DNA of 64,000 bases from Argyresthia goedartella (Eukaryota; Arthropoda; Insecta; Lepidoptera; Argyresthiidae): the NCBI GenBank assembly GCA_949825045.1, contig OX463836.1:12231829-12295828 (forward strand), in the 5' to 3' direction. Numbering within the stretch: the first letter of the stretch is position 1; every line of letters begins with the position of its first letter. Under the pieces are notes generated by a model. That model saw only the letters and a list, made by a program, of their open reading frames with translations, did not search any database and was not told the DNA's origin. Shown here one piece after another: positions 54,451 through 64,000 of this stretch. Position numbers and translations under genes: made by a program.

Positions 54451-54635
54451 TATATTTGTTGCCTATATTTTTACAAATAATTTACCGGAATTATGAAAGA
54501 GAATGAAAGTAGAGACTGCTTTACTCCCATTCTCTCTTTTTCTCGGTTCCGTTTTTATTTTGCCATTGGCTGCATTTATAGCATCGTTTCTACCACTATA
54601 TAGCATTTATATAAGCAAAAAGCGCTATCCCAATA

Positions 54636-55068
54636 TACACTGACGAGCAATGAAAAAGGTCCACCCACAAAATGCCGACAAACACCTTAATATCTCCTAA
54701 GACTTATAACTTTTTCAATATATGTTCATTTTGTATTTCTTTAACAGATTGCGGGCGTTTATTATATATTCTAATGGCAATGCAAAATATACTCCTATAT
54801 GATTAATTAAACAAATCTATAATGCGAAAACCGCATCAAAAATGGTTAAATAGTTTCTGAGATGCCCTCAGGCGGCAACAATTCTAGCTGATGACTGGTG
54901 GACCACTACCGTTTAAATAAATCAAAAAGTACGTTTTTAATTGGTAATATTCTGATGCGCTATTTAAATGTACTTCAATATTGCAGACGGCGTCATTAAG
55001 CTAGCCTTTCCCGTTTAGGAGTAATTTGGTGCTATGTCACTGGAACTTTTTCATTGCTCGTCAGTGTA
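54636..55068. mobile_element. non-autonomous Tc1/mariner-like element
   Basis: Left TACACTGACGAGCAATGAAA, AAGGTCCA. Right end reverse complemented TACACTGACGAGCAATGAAA, AAGTTCCA. The TA at each tip fits the TA target of Tc1/mariner. 433 bp with no transposase. Confidence 0.85.
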
Positions 55069-57095
55069 GAATGAAAGATTTGCAAACTGCTACTTTACCT
55101 ACCTAGGTTTGCAAAGTATCTGTCAATCATTCAAACTTTCAATTTCAGAACACACACGTGGAGTACAGTATAGTTCTAGAACATTCCAAGGTTACGTCAA
55201 AAACCAGACCACTCACTTTGGAGATATTTTATTCTTCCATGACGTATTTTATGGACTTGGCAAGTTTTACTTTTACTTTATGAAGGTCATCAGGAAGTTT
55301 AGTCATTCAGAATGCTCTACATGTTCCTGACTGTCTGATAAATAAGTGATTCAACTAATCAATTAATGAATTTGTTTTGTCAAAGAGTTTTTAAATAGTT
55401 TGTTTGCATGAAAAAGTTTCTATCGCATTATTTTTATAAGGATGGGGCAATGCAACGTTTTTGTAACGATTTAAAACAAAATCTTAAGTTTTTATGGTGT
55501 CTGGTGCCTAAAAGATTTATTGCATTAGTTTTGTCTACCTACATATCTTCAAATCGTAATATAAAGAAATATAAAGAAATCTAAATAATATGGAAACAAA
55601 ATCTACGCCATCTGAAGAAATTTTTATGAATATTTTTGGTCTTCGTCTGCTTGCAACATGTTGCAGAACTGCATCCTTTTATGGCGGCCATCTTGGCACG
55701 ACATACATTTTTAGCACACAATGTCATTGACCGTAATCCGTTCGAAATTCAAAACTCGTTTAAAAAACCAAAGTGCAAAATTCGGCCTTGCAGATTTCGT
55801 CCATTCGAAGACTTGTTTATTTAAATTTGGTTGCATTTTTGCAAAGGATTTTTTTCCGGGGTTGAACCAATTTCGTTTTTTTTTTATTATAGGCTAGTGT
55901 TATTCCACATCATGATATACTCACATTTAAAGGAAGTAAAATCAATGAGGCGATAGCCCCTCGCCAGATATAGGAGGAAGGAGGTACCAAAAAGAACATG
56001 CTTTGCAAACGTCATGTATCAGTTACTTCTTGAAACATTATTCATAATTAACATTCCTTCACACTGCCGGGTGGTGGCGGCCGACTAAGGTTATTCATGC
56101 CAATGCTTTACGAACTGGTAATATTTCTCGTCGACTTAATTATTAGGTGGTTCGTGTTCCATTATTCATTAGTTTACTCAATATTTACATACCATTAACA
56201 TTTGGAACTAATATAACATTGCTGCAGCGATGGGCTGGCCTCCTGTCAGGCAAAATGGGGTCATTGAATTAGCGACTAACTAAACAAGGGTGCAGCGTGC
56301 CTCTGCCACCCTAAGTGGGAAATAGAATAACGAAATGTTTTGACGAATAATTGTAACGTGCTAGAAGTAAATACACGAACCACAGAGATAAATAAAACCC
56401 GACTAAATAAATTAAAATTGGACGAAGACTAAAAATAATGACACAATGCGTATGTTAAGCAAGTAGATTTGTTTGTCCGCCATCTTGTGCATTCCGAAAC
56501 TCACAACACAAAATGTATTTAATGAAGTATAGTTAATTTATATGTATAAACATGTTTTATTAAATTTTTCTCTGACTAATCGAAGTTCTTTATTACAAAT
56601 GTAATATTAACTTGACAGCGTTATTATAAAGCGTATTAAAACTTACTGTGCGTTCCTTCCAAGTGTCACAATGTCACCCAAAAATGTCGTTTCAAAGTTA
56701 CAATTTACAATTTACAAGTTACAATTTGCCAATATTGAATTTACCCAAACTGATAGGCATTTTGTCTGTATATAGGTATTTACCCATTTACGATCTGAAA
56801 CCATATTGTTTTAGCGAATTCGCGTGTTGGCGACAGCAATATCGTCATATAACAAGGTGTCTACGCTAATCGGGTTACATAACTAAACCAGCCACTATTG
56901 GCCGATAGTTACCACGATTATGTACTAACTCATGAATTATTCATACTTATCAACCTACTAAAGTCGCTAGAAATTGCTGAAGATTGACAAGGCTCTATTG
57001 TCACTGTTTTGTTTGAAGTTTATACGACCACACTGCGGCGAAAACGAAAACCAATAACTTATTTTTTTTTTGCTGAGATGAAGTATGGCTCAATC
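55069..57095. other. intergenic, nothing recognised
   Basis: AT-rich; ORFs near 55109-55330, 55636-55824 and 56648-56869 show no family signature. 56240-56300 (GCTGGCCTCCTGTCAGGC) may be an old repeat. Confidence 0.35.
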
Positions 57096-57102
57096 TTACT
57101 TG

Positions 57103-57342
57103 AGTTCCAGTTAAGGCATGTGCTCCTCGTGCCCAGTCGTGTAAAAATATGTTGCCATAATTTCGAAGGGTCTTGCAATCAGTAGATGGAAAAATTTCAT
57201 CTACAAAAGAAAAGTTGGCTATAAATGAAATGCATTTATCTGTATCATGAGCATCGTGCGTGCCATCTTGCCTTTTAGGGGCAACCCACTGATTCAGTTT
57301 TTCCAATCCACAGCAAAATTGACGAAATTTCAATGCTAAACT
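57103..57342 (-). other. unidentified exon-like segment
   Basis: The minus strand has a strong acceptor (a CTCTCTCTCTCTCAG tract), then about 80 open codons: LALKFRQFCCGLEKLNQWVA, PKRQDGTHDAHDTDKCISFI, ANFSFVDEIFPSTDCKTLRN, YGNIFLHDWARGAHALTGTQ. A consensus donor follows (CTCAA/GTAAGA). The composition is protein-like and I do not recognise the family. Against it: the donor region (57083-57105) resembles part of the RTE-like repeat near 19970 (TATGGCTCAATCTTACT), so this may be a gene fragment carried or interrupted by repeats. No partner exon was identified. Confidence 0.45.
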
Positions 57343-58120
57343 GAGAGAGAGAGAGACACTTTAGTAGTGGGATAACTGACATTTTTCGACATACATCAAT
57401 TGAGTGACATTGCTGAGTCAGGGCCATTTCATTGTACGGTACAGTCCCAATACCACATTGTGATCCTTACCGTACCTCAATGTTTGCTTGTATAAATTTA
57501 TTATTTATTGATTGTTTTATTTAACTGCTGTGTTGTTTTCTTTTTGTTGAATGTTTTTTAAAGTTGGAGTTATAATTATATATTTGAGTGTGTACCATGT
57601 TGTAATGAATAAATTAATTAATCTATCTACCTATCATTTTAATCAGTGAAATGAAAGTAGTACTTTGGGATCATATACCACCATTTTACCAGAGCTCGAT
57701 AAAGACATTGAATTTATGACGTTACATAACTTTCAAATTATCTGTCAACGCATGGATAAATTGAGATTCAATACTTTTTTAATGTTGCCAATATATCCTT
57801 GTAGATGTATAATAAAAGTTGTCCAACTGGGTTGAGGATTAACGATCACTTTTGTGATTAGTAAGTTAAGCGCTTGCTTATCTTGCTAATGGTTTAAAGT
57901 TTAAGTCCAACCGAGGAGAAAAATGAATAGGTATCAAAAGACAATAGACCATTACCGACTTATATTTGAAATTGTTAGTATTATGCGCTTACTACTCAAA
58001 TAAAGTACAACTTAAATACCATACTGGTACTGTCATTTCCGGAACGAGAGATAATGACAGCATGACATTTAATGGCCGTCAAACTTTGAGTGGACTGCGT
58101 ATTAACATAACATAAACATA
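57343..58120. other. intergenic, nothing recognised
   Basis: AT-rich, no gene or clear repeat. Confidence 0.35.
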
Positions 58121-58124
58121 CAAG

Positions 58125-58300
58125 CACGTACATTGCTTCTGGCCCCACACTAGGATACCCTGTGGGAAACAGCGACGTCACAGTCATATAAACATCCAAG
58201 ACCTGGGGTTTTTTTCTTTACCCCCAGCCGGGGATCGAACCCGGGACCTCTCGCATGGTAGACAGAGCCACAACCTCTGCGTCACAGAGCTCGTCGCCGT
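58125..58300 (-). mobile_element. tRNA-derived SINE (family A)
   Basis: Minus strand: GACGCAGAGGTTGTGGCTCT, GTCTACCATGCGAGAGGTCC, GGGTTCGATCCCCGGCTGGG, with the usual tail GGGGCCAGAAGCAATGTACG. Confidence 0.82.
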
Positions 58301-59440
58301 ATTCGGGCCTCAGTGATGCTAGTGTGACGTCATCGCTCAGTTGGCTAAATAGGACAAGCTCATTATTCTGTGAACCGCTTCGTTTGTAGAAGCGAAAAAA
58401 TAACTAACTCTGGTCCAATCGGAATCCTAGTCAAAGTGACTCCGGCAATATGTTAAAAACACAAATTCGATACTCCATTTTGCGTGACAGGGGTCCAGCC
58501 CATCGCCGCAGTTATGGAGTGTACAGTTTAAAGGCTTCGTTCCTTCTGGCCCCACAGATAACCTCTTTCGATGGGAACCAAAAACAGCGACATATTGCTA
58601 TATTTGAGTAACGCTTCGCTTGACCAGCAGGTCGTGCATCTGGTAGTAAGTACAGCAAATAATTTCACTCATAAACTGACATTGGTGTGTAAGTAATAAC
58701 TGAGAACTGAGTAGCACTTGGCTAAGTATACGTCCGACTTTCATTTCCTTTTAATGATTTCTGCATAATTAACTGTTGTCTGAATGGTTTTATTTATTTA
58801 TTTACTAACTGATGTCCGTAACGTCATCTGCGTGTTCCTAGGAATAATCATTCACCGAGATATCGTTACCCTTCTTCTGGTGCAGTCGGATAAAAAGTAT
58901 CCGTGTTATTGTTATGTTAATCTAGCTCGTAAACTATATCTTTGCTTAATTTAATTCGAATCTGTCCACCCGTTTTAGCGTGGTTGAGGCACAAACACAC
59001 AAACATCCAAACATCGTAACATTGGTACTTTCACGTTTGTAATATTAGTTGGATTTATCTAGCTATAGTTGTTTCACAGCAATCATAAACGCAATAATAA
59101 TAATACATTGTTCCGATAACAACCCTTAACACTATTCAGCGAATGCTATGGAAGTCCTCAATTAAAAACTCAGAGCGACGCGAATGCACGTGTTCGCGTC
59201 GCGCTGATTCGTCTGGATTCGTCGGCTGTTCTGGGCGACACTTGTACAGAATTTGCATTTCACTGTGAGTGTCACGCAAAAAGGAGTAGAGAAAACTGGT
59301 AAAACTGTGGCGCATCCGTGCCTCCGCCTCACCGTATGGGAAAAGGCGTGACGTGTATGCATGTATGTTAAATGAAGGATACAATGTGTGAGGGAATAAT
59401 TAGCGCCTGGAAAATGTATATATCGTGAAACATATGTACA
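58301..59440. other. intergenic with a repeat end
   Basis: 58925-59055 (CAAACACACAAACATCCAAA, TTTGTAATATTAGTTGGAT) is a common repeat end. 59160-59350 is GC-richer with two overlapping ORFs of unknown worth. No gene recognised. Confidence 0.4.
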
Positions 59441-59444
59441 TAGT

Positions 59445-60747
59445 CAGTTCATAAGTTCTGTCACATGTGCAATATGAAATAATTTAGACATGTTTATTAT
59501 TTATGTAAACATTTATATAGCAAAATGAACTTAATAAAACATAGATTCTTATGGTAATAAAGTTTATTCAAAATGACCCCCGCGATTTTGAATACAGGCC
59601 TTTATTCTGCGCGGCCAGTCGTCTATCGCAGCACGAACGAGGTCCATGTCAATATCGGCGGCTGCCTTAATCAAGGATGCCTTGAGTGACTCCAAATCAG
59701 GATGAGGCTTTGAGCAGGCCTTTTCCTCCAAGTGTTGCCATATCTTGTAATCTAACGGACTCAAATCTGGACTGGAGGAGGGCCAGTCTTCGTGCCGGAT
59801 GAAGTCGATTTCACGCGCCGCCAGCCAGTCTTGTGTGCTTTTCGCTCTATGAGCTGGCGCAGAATCTTGTTGGAATACCCAGTGCCTGTTATTAAACATG
59901 GTATGAGAAACAGGTTCCACAAGGTTCTTGAGGACTGTATTTTGATACACAACTGCATCCGTTTTTACGCCTTTCTCACAAAAATGTACCTCAGTTAAGC
60001 CCCAATAAGAGACTCCCAACCAAACCATGAGCGAGGATGGAAAATGACCTCGTTGGACACGCGGAATACGGTTGCTCGCTTCTTCACTGCTGTGTGCGTA
60101 CACCTTATCATTTTGTTTGTTGTAGCTCTCTTCCACGGTGAAAATTTTTTCATCCGAAAAAATAATTTCCCGATGCTTTTTTCCCACGTACCGCTTCAAC
60201 AAAGCGCGGCATCTCTTCAGTCTCAGGTCCATTAAACGAGCGTCAAACGATGTCCTGTTTTTCTTCGATATGCCCTAAGCCCTAAGTATTCATTTAACAC
60301 CCTTTTCACCGTGGTCCTGCTTAACCCCATCTGAAGGGCCAACAGTTTCTGCTTACGTATGGGATTTCTTTGAATTCGCGCCTTCACAGCTTTTATCGCT
60401 GCTGGAGTCCTAACAGAGCGAGGGCGACCACTTCTTGACCTGTCATCTACACTAGAGTCTTCATGGTATCGTTTTATGGTACGATAAACGAATCTTTTGG
60501 TTATATTCAAATTTTTCAGTAAGTCGAAAATCTGAATTGGCGCGTAACCGCAACGATGCAACGCAATAACTGCGACACGGTCTTCTGTAAGTGTCCACTG
60601 CATATTTAAAAATGAGGAAAATTCTAAAAAGTACACATTTTCATTTTCATGAAAAATTCGAAATTCGAATTCAATAAACTTTTTTGTGGCCAGCGTTCTA
60701 AATTCAAAAGTTTTTATTGTGTGACAGAACTTATGACCTGACTGTTT
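59445..60747 (-). mobile_element. mariner (DD37D, maT-like), near-complete copy
   Basis: Terminal inverted repeats (AGTCAGTTCATAAGTTCTGT at the left, ACAGTCAGGTCATAAGTTCT reverse complemented at the right) enclose 1.3 kb with one transposase gene. Sequence is nearly the same as the copy at 10265 outside the LINE. It is the reference that shows exactly where the LINE cut the other copy. Confidence 0.92.
59564..60603 (-). pseudogene. mariner transposase with one frameshift
   Basis: Starts MQWTLTEDRVAVIALHRCGY and reads through YHEDSSVDDRSRSGRPRSVR and both helix-turn-helix units to RRKTGHRL. A single missing G (near 60244, compared with the other copy) then shifts the frame. The other frame continues MDLRLKRCRALLKRYVGKKH, IIFSDEKIF, HWVFQQDSAPAHR and SPDLSPLDYKIW to the stop after NRGGHFE. 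All three catalytic Asp are present, 37 residues between the last two. One indel is the only visible defect. Confidence 0.93.
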
Positions 60748-61137
60748 ATATGAAAAATACGTATTGAGAAAATAGGAAAAATATGGCTAGCAAAAAGAAA
60801 CAGAAGAAATTGCCCGTTTTTACCCTTTGGGTACGCAACCCTAAAAACGTAAAGAAAAAATAAATCGTGTGAAAAAACGCGAATGGAAAAAAAAAGACAA
60901 GGAAAATATTATTTCCGAAAAAAATTCTATATAATATCATATTAGACCATTTTTGTAGACATATAAAAATACTAAGAAGCAACAGAGACAGTCGATAGTT
61001 CGGTCTTGCTTGCTCCTTCAGTTTATTGCTATAGTATTCATCACAAATAAAAATAAATATCAAAAAATAAAATGGCATTAGTTTTTTTTCCCCATGAATC
61101 GAACATTTACAAGGTGGATTAAATTGGCAATATTTTC

Positions 61138-61440
61138 AGGGTTTCATCAAGTCCGTCTGTCCGTCCGTCCGACCGTATGTCACAGCAACTTTATTCCGAA
61201 ACTATCAGACCTAAACAGTTTAAGCTTGGTATGTAGATGTATTCTGTAAGCCGCGTTACGATTTTAATACAAAAAAAAAGGGTTCTCCCTATACATGGAA
61301 CTCAAGTCATTTTATTCATCATATAGATAGATCTTTAAAAATGACGTTAAGGTTCCTGAAACTATCTTTCCTCAAAGTAAATCATTATAGAGATAGACCC
61401 TTCCAAAGTGGAGAAAATTGTTGGAAAAAACCGTGTTTTT
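61138..61440 (+). repeat. family V repeat
   Basis: GGGTTTCATCAAGTCCGTCT, GTATGTCACAGCAACTTTAT, GGTTCCTGAAACTATCTTTC; follows the same order as 27180-27550. Confidence 0.65.
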
Positions 61441-61765
61441 TTTTCCTGAACTTGACTGTACTTACAACCTGATGCAATATCAGCTTGGAGGAAGCAAATT
61501 ACAGTGAGGTCCGATGATTTCTGCCCGGTCGTTGCATCATATCCAGTGTTTTGTCAATTCTAATTAGCAATTAATGTTGCCATTGTACTTTTGGGGTTTA
61601 CTTTCGGTTTTATTGCTAGCATCCTCTTGCCGCTCTGCGAGCATGTGGGTTAGATTGTGTTAACTCGTGTGTCATTAGTTTTGTGACATTTTATAGATTA
61701 GTCAAGCATGAAAATAAAGATTAAAGGGGGATTTTGAAATGCAATAACCATTACATGTTTGCATG

Positions 61766-62185
61766 TTAAGGTGATACGAAAAAACATGTATAAAAGGAAC
61801 ACGAATGTTAAGGAAAGTGACAGCGTTAATTACTTCCACATAAGAAAGAAAAGAGAGTAGCGCCATGTAGCGCCAAACCACATAAAAAACTGCGCCATTT
61901 TGACAAAAACATTTTTGAGGAGAGTTTACGAATACTATGTCTATATTTTGAATGCAATTTCGGAATGTAATTAGTTAGGATTTCAGAATTACAGGAAGAA
62001 ATAAAACAATTTTAGAGGTCTTCTCGTAATAAAATTATATCGAGAAATTATTATCCAATCGCGTTTTCCTTCAGTGAGAATCTTAATCAAATATTATAAA
62101 CGTTAATTAAAAAATCAAATCTGTAGATGACTTTCTAGTGGAGTGAATTGATTCGGAAAACCTCCATTTTTTCGTATCGCCTTAA
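61766..62185. mobile_element. TTAA-flanked MITE (piggyBac-like target)
   Basis: TTAA then GGTGATACGAAAAAA at the left; TTTTTTCGTATCGCC then TTAA at the right. 412 bp between the TTAA copies. Second-level pairing (GGAACACGAATGTTAAGGA with CCTTAACACGAATACCC) just inside and beyond the ends. No ORF. TTAA duplication is the piggyBac hallmark. Confidence 0.8.
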
Positions 62186-62249
62186 GGGTATTCGTGTTAA
62201 GGACAATATCTTGTCACTTTCATATCTCAATACCTGCACTATCTATCTC

Positions 62250-62330
62250 AAGCGAGAGGTCCTGTCGTATATCGTAGTGTGGGGCCAGGAGCAGATGTAT
62301 GTGCCTGTATATTAATGTTTATGTTATGTT
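62250..62330 (+). mobile_element. SINE family A, 3' part
   Basis: GCGAGAGGTCCTGTCG joins directly to GTAGTGTGGGGCCAGGAGCA and GTATGTGCCTGTATATTAAT; the middle is deleted. Confidence 0.65.
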
Positions 62331-62764
62331 ATAATGACAGAAGATTTGTCACTATATTAAGATGAGGTAACTTTTAATTAATTAAACATTAAATCAATGA
62401 ATATTTTCAGTTCCTTATCAAAAATTTGACGGCATATATTTTTTTAAGCTGCCAATTTTTTGTTTTTTTTTCTATTGCGTGCAAAAACCCAATTTGTGCT
62501 AATGTCTGCTGATCAACAAAAAATAGGTCGAGGTTTTTCCCACTCAGCACAACACATAGTTTTTTTCTTTGTGATTAAAATTAATGTGACCATTAACCTT
62601 CGTGCACATTTTTTTTGGCCATGGCAATGTGCGCCCGTGCATACAATGTCATATTTTTTTATGGTTGTTATGCTGAGATAATATGAATAACATTAACATT
62701 ATGTGTGATGGACCACACACTGTAGGAAAAATATTTTTCAAGTGAACTTTCATGGCGAAATCCG

Positions 62765-63115
62765 AGTTTTTATATGGCAACAAATATAATGATCACCAAA
62801 ATATTTTTTTCCTACCCAAAATGTATAAATGAACACCAAAAGTTGCAAAAAATATCAGGGCAAAATACTGCGATAGCTTAGGTGAAGGGTAAAGGGGGTG
62901 AGCGAAGTGAAGCACCCTTTATCCTTCGTGTTAGGTTGAAGATGTACGAACAACAAAAAATTATTAAAACATAAACTTAAGTACACAAAACATAAAAAAA
63001 TGTTTGGTGATCATTTATCCAAACACAATTTGGTGGACATTTATCCATTCTGGCAGTCTTTTAGAATTTATTGGTAGTAAAATAGGTGCGTTTTTTAGTG
63101 ATCGTTTAAACATAA
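62765..63115 (+). repeat. family F repeat, most complete copy
   Basis: Runs from GGCAACAAATATAATGATCA through ATCAGGGCAAAATACTGCGA, GGGTGAGCGAAGTGAAGCAC, TTAGGTTGAAGATGTACGAA and TGGTGATCATTTATCCAAAC to TGATCGTTTAAACATAAGCC. About 350 bp, no ORF, no strong terminal inverted repeat visible. Confidence 0.75.
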
Positions 63116-63346
63116 GCCTATATAATCTTCGGAAGGTCACAATTGATAAAAAAAAAGGATCGAGTTCTGGAAAGTAATGTTACTGATGTTACACTGCAAT
63201 ACTTCATACTTGTTTCGATTTTGTGTTAATCAGAAGTTTTAAGCGATTTTGGTAAATATTCGTAATTATGTGCGATTGAAGACAACAACTGCTTATTATT
63301 TATAAACATTTGACTTGAATGTTTCGTAAATGAATTATTCATTGAG

Positions 63347-63430
63347 CCTACTTTCCTTTGTTATATTCACCAGTCAACACTTCATTTAGCCTACTTTCCT
63401 TTGTTATATTCACCAGTCAACACTTCATTA
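63347..63430 (+). repeat. 42-43 bp tandem duplication
   Basis: AGCCTACTTTCCTTTGTTAT and ATTCACCAGTCAACACTTCA twice in direct tandem with no mismatch. Confidence 0.9.
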
Positions 63431-63599
63431 ACATTACCGGAACGAGTTTTAGTTTTAATTGTATTATTGTTTAGAATTTAATTAATATATTTTAACGGTT
63501 TTACGTGCATTTCATTCTTTCTCGTGCATATTTTCATTATAAGATTAGTACATATACCTACTACATATATTATGCGTCTGTAATTACCATCACAAATAG

Positions 63600-63780
63600 G
63601 ATTTTCCCTATCTATACATGTGTCCCACGGCTTTGCCACATGGGGGAAAGTACCTTAAATATTTAATATTTTAATAGTTATAAATAATTATATATGGTTC
63701 TTCTGCTCTTCGGAGCGGAGCCAAATCCAACAACTAAGAAATCATTAAAATCAGTCCAGCCGTTCTTGAGTTATAAATAG
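63600..63780 (+). repeat. dispersed LINE/SINE 3'-end type repeat
   Basis: TGTCCCACGGCTTTGCCACA, AAATCATTAAAATCAGTCCA, GCCGTTCTTGAGTTATAAAT. A common lepidopteran repeat type from memory. Confidence 0.5.
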
Positions 63781-64000
63781 CTATAATTGATGTATTAATC
63801 GGACTTCGTTTTATACATTTATAAGATGTCAGCAGAGATTGAATAGTCGGATGCAAATTTACTTAATGTGTTGGCTATTGTAGAACGCATTTTGTATCGA
63901 AAAAATCCCGCGATTCCGGGATCGACAAATTTAGTGTTCTGTGGCTCAAGCAGGAAGAAAACCAGAGAGAGAATTACTTCAAGTATAGATAAAATTAACC

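Overview
This is a 64 kb piece of an animal nuclear genome, almost certainly an insect and most likely a moth or butterfly. It is AT-rich, with small exons and very long introns. Its dense repeat load includes tRNA-derived SINEs, DD37D (maT-type) mariners, non-LTR retrotransposons and many short inverted-repeat elements. There is nothing prokaryotic in it: no operons, Shine-Dalgarno sites or CRISPR array.

Two host genes are supported. The first is synaptotagmin 7 on the + strand. Seven consecutive coding exons (2274-2414, 7935-8111, 16309-16389, 24029-24197, 32268-32400, 37920-37999, 40375-40475) join in phase into 293 codons plus a stop. They encode the short region before C2A, both Ca2+-binding C2 domains and the C-terminus. 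Exons for the N-terminal membrane anchor must lie before the window. The second is a small secreted single-domain von Willebrand factor C (SVWC/Vago-like) gene on the - strand, facing Syt7 tail to tail. Its last two coding exons are at 47558-47746 and 46852-46988; the signal-peptide exon was not found.

The rest is intronic and intergenic sequence filled with transposon fossils. 1-8000 holds a SINE, a large hairpin, a PIF/Harbinger transposase fossil, a LINE RNase H fossil, two opposed LTR-like pieces and a MITE. 9648-15371 is a three-layer nest: a short inverted-repeat element, a mariner beside it, and a CR1-like LINE inside the mariner. 16992-20225 has a 14-copy 50-bp satellite, a degenerate opsin exon and an RTE-like LINE end. 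21338-23640 has a LINE 3' end with clear target-site duplications and an ORF1-only retroelement. 30050-39810 has a tandem duplication, a Tc1 fossil, a 2.25 kb inverted-repeat element, a (TATCGATA)-rich minisatellite and a 1.64 kb foldback element with about 230-bp arms. Beyond 43 kb come MITEs, SINEs, an 18-residue-periodic minisatellite open on both strands, a seven-copy Helitron-like minisatellite, an unidentified exon-like segment and a second mariner.

I found no convincing new molecular system. The observations most worth checking are the opsin exon fossil in Syt7 intron 3, decayed echoes of Syt7 exons inside their own downstream introns, the ORF1-only retroelement ending directly in a pentanucleotide tail, the foldback element, and the minisatellite that seems to have grown from a transposon terminus. 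Borders of degenerate repeats were read by eye and are approximate; splice borders of the two genes are exact.
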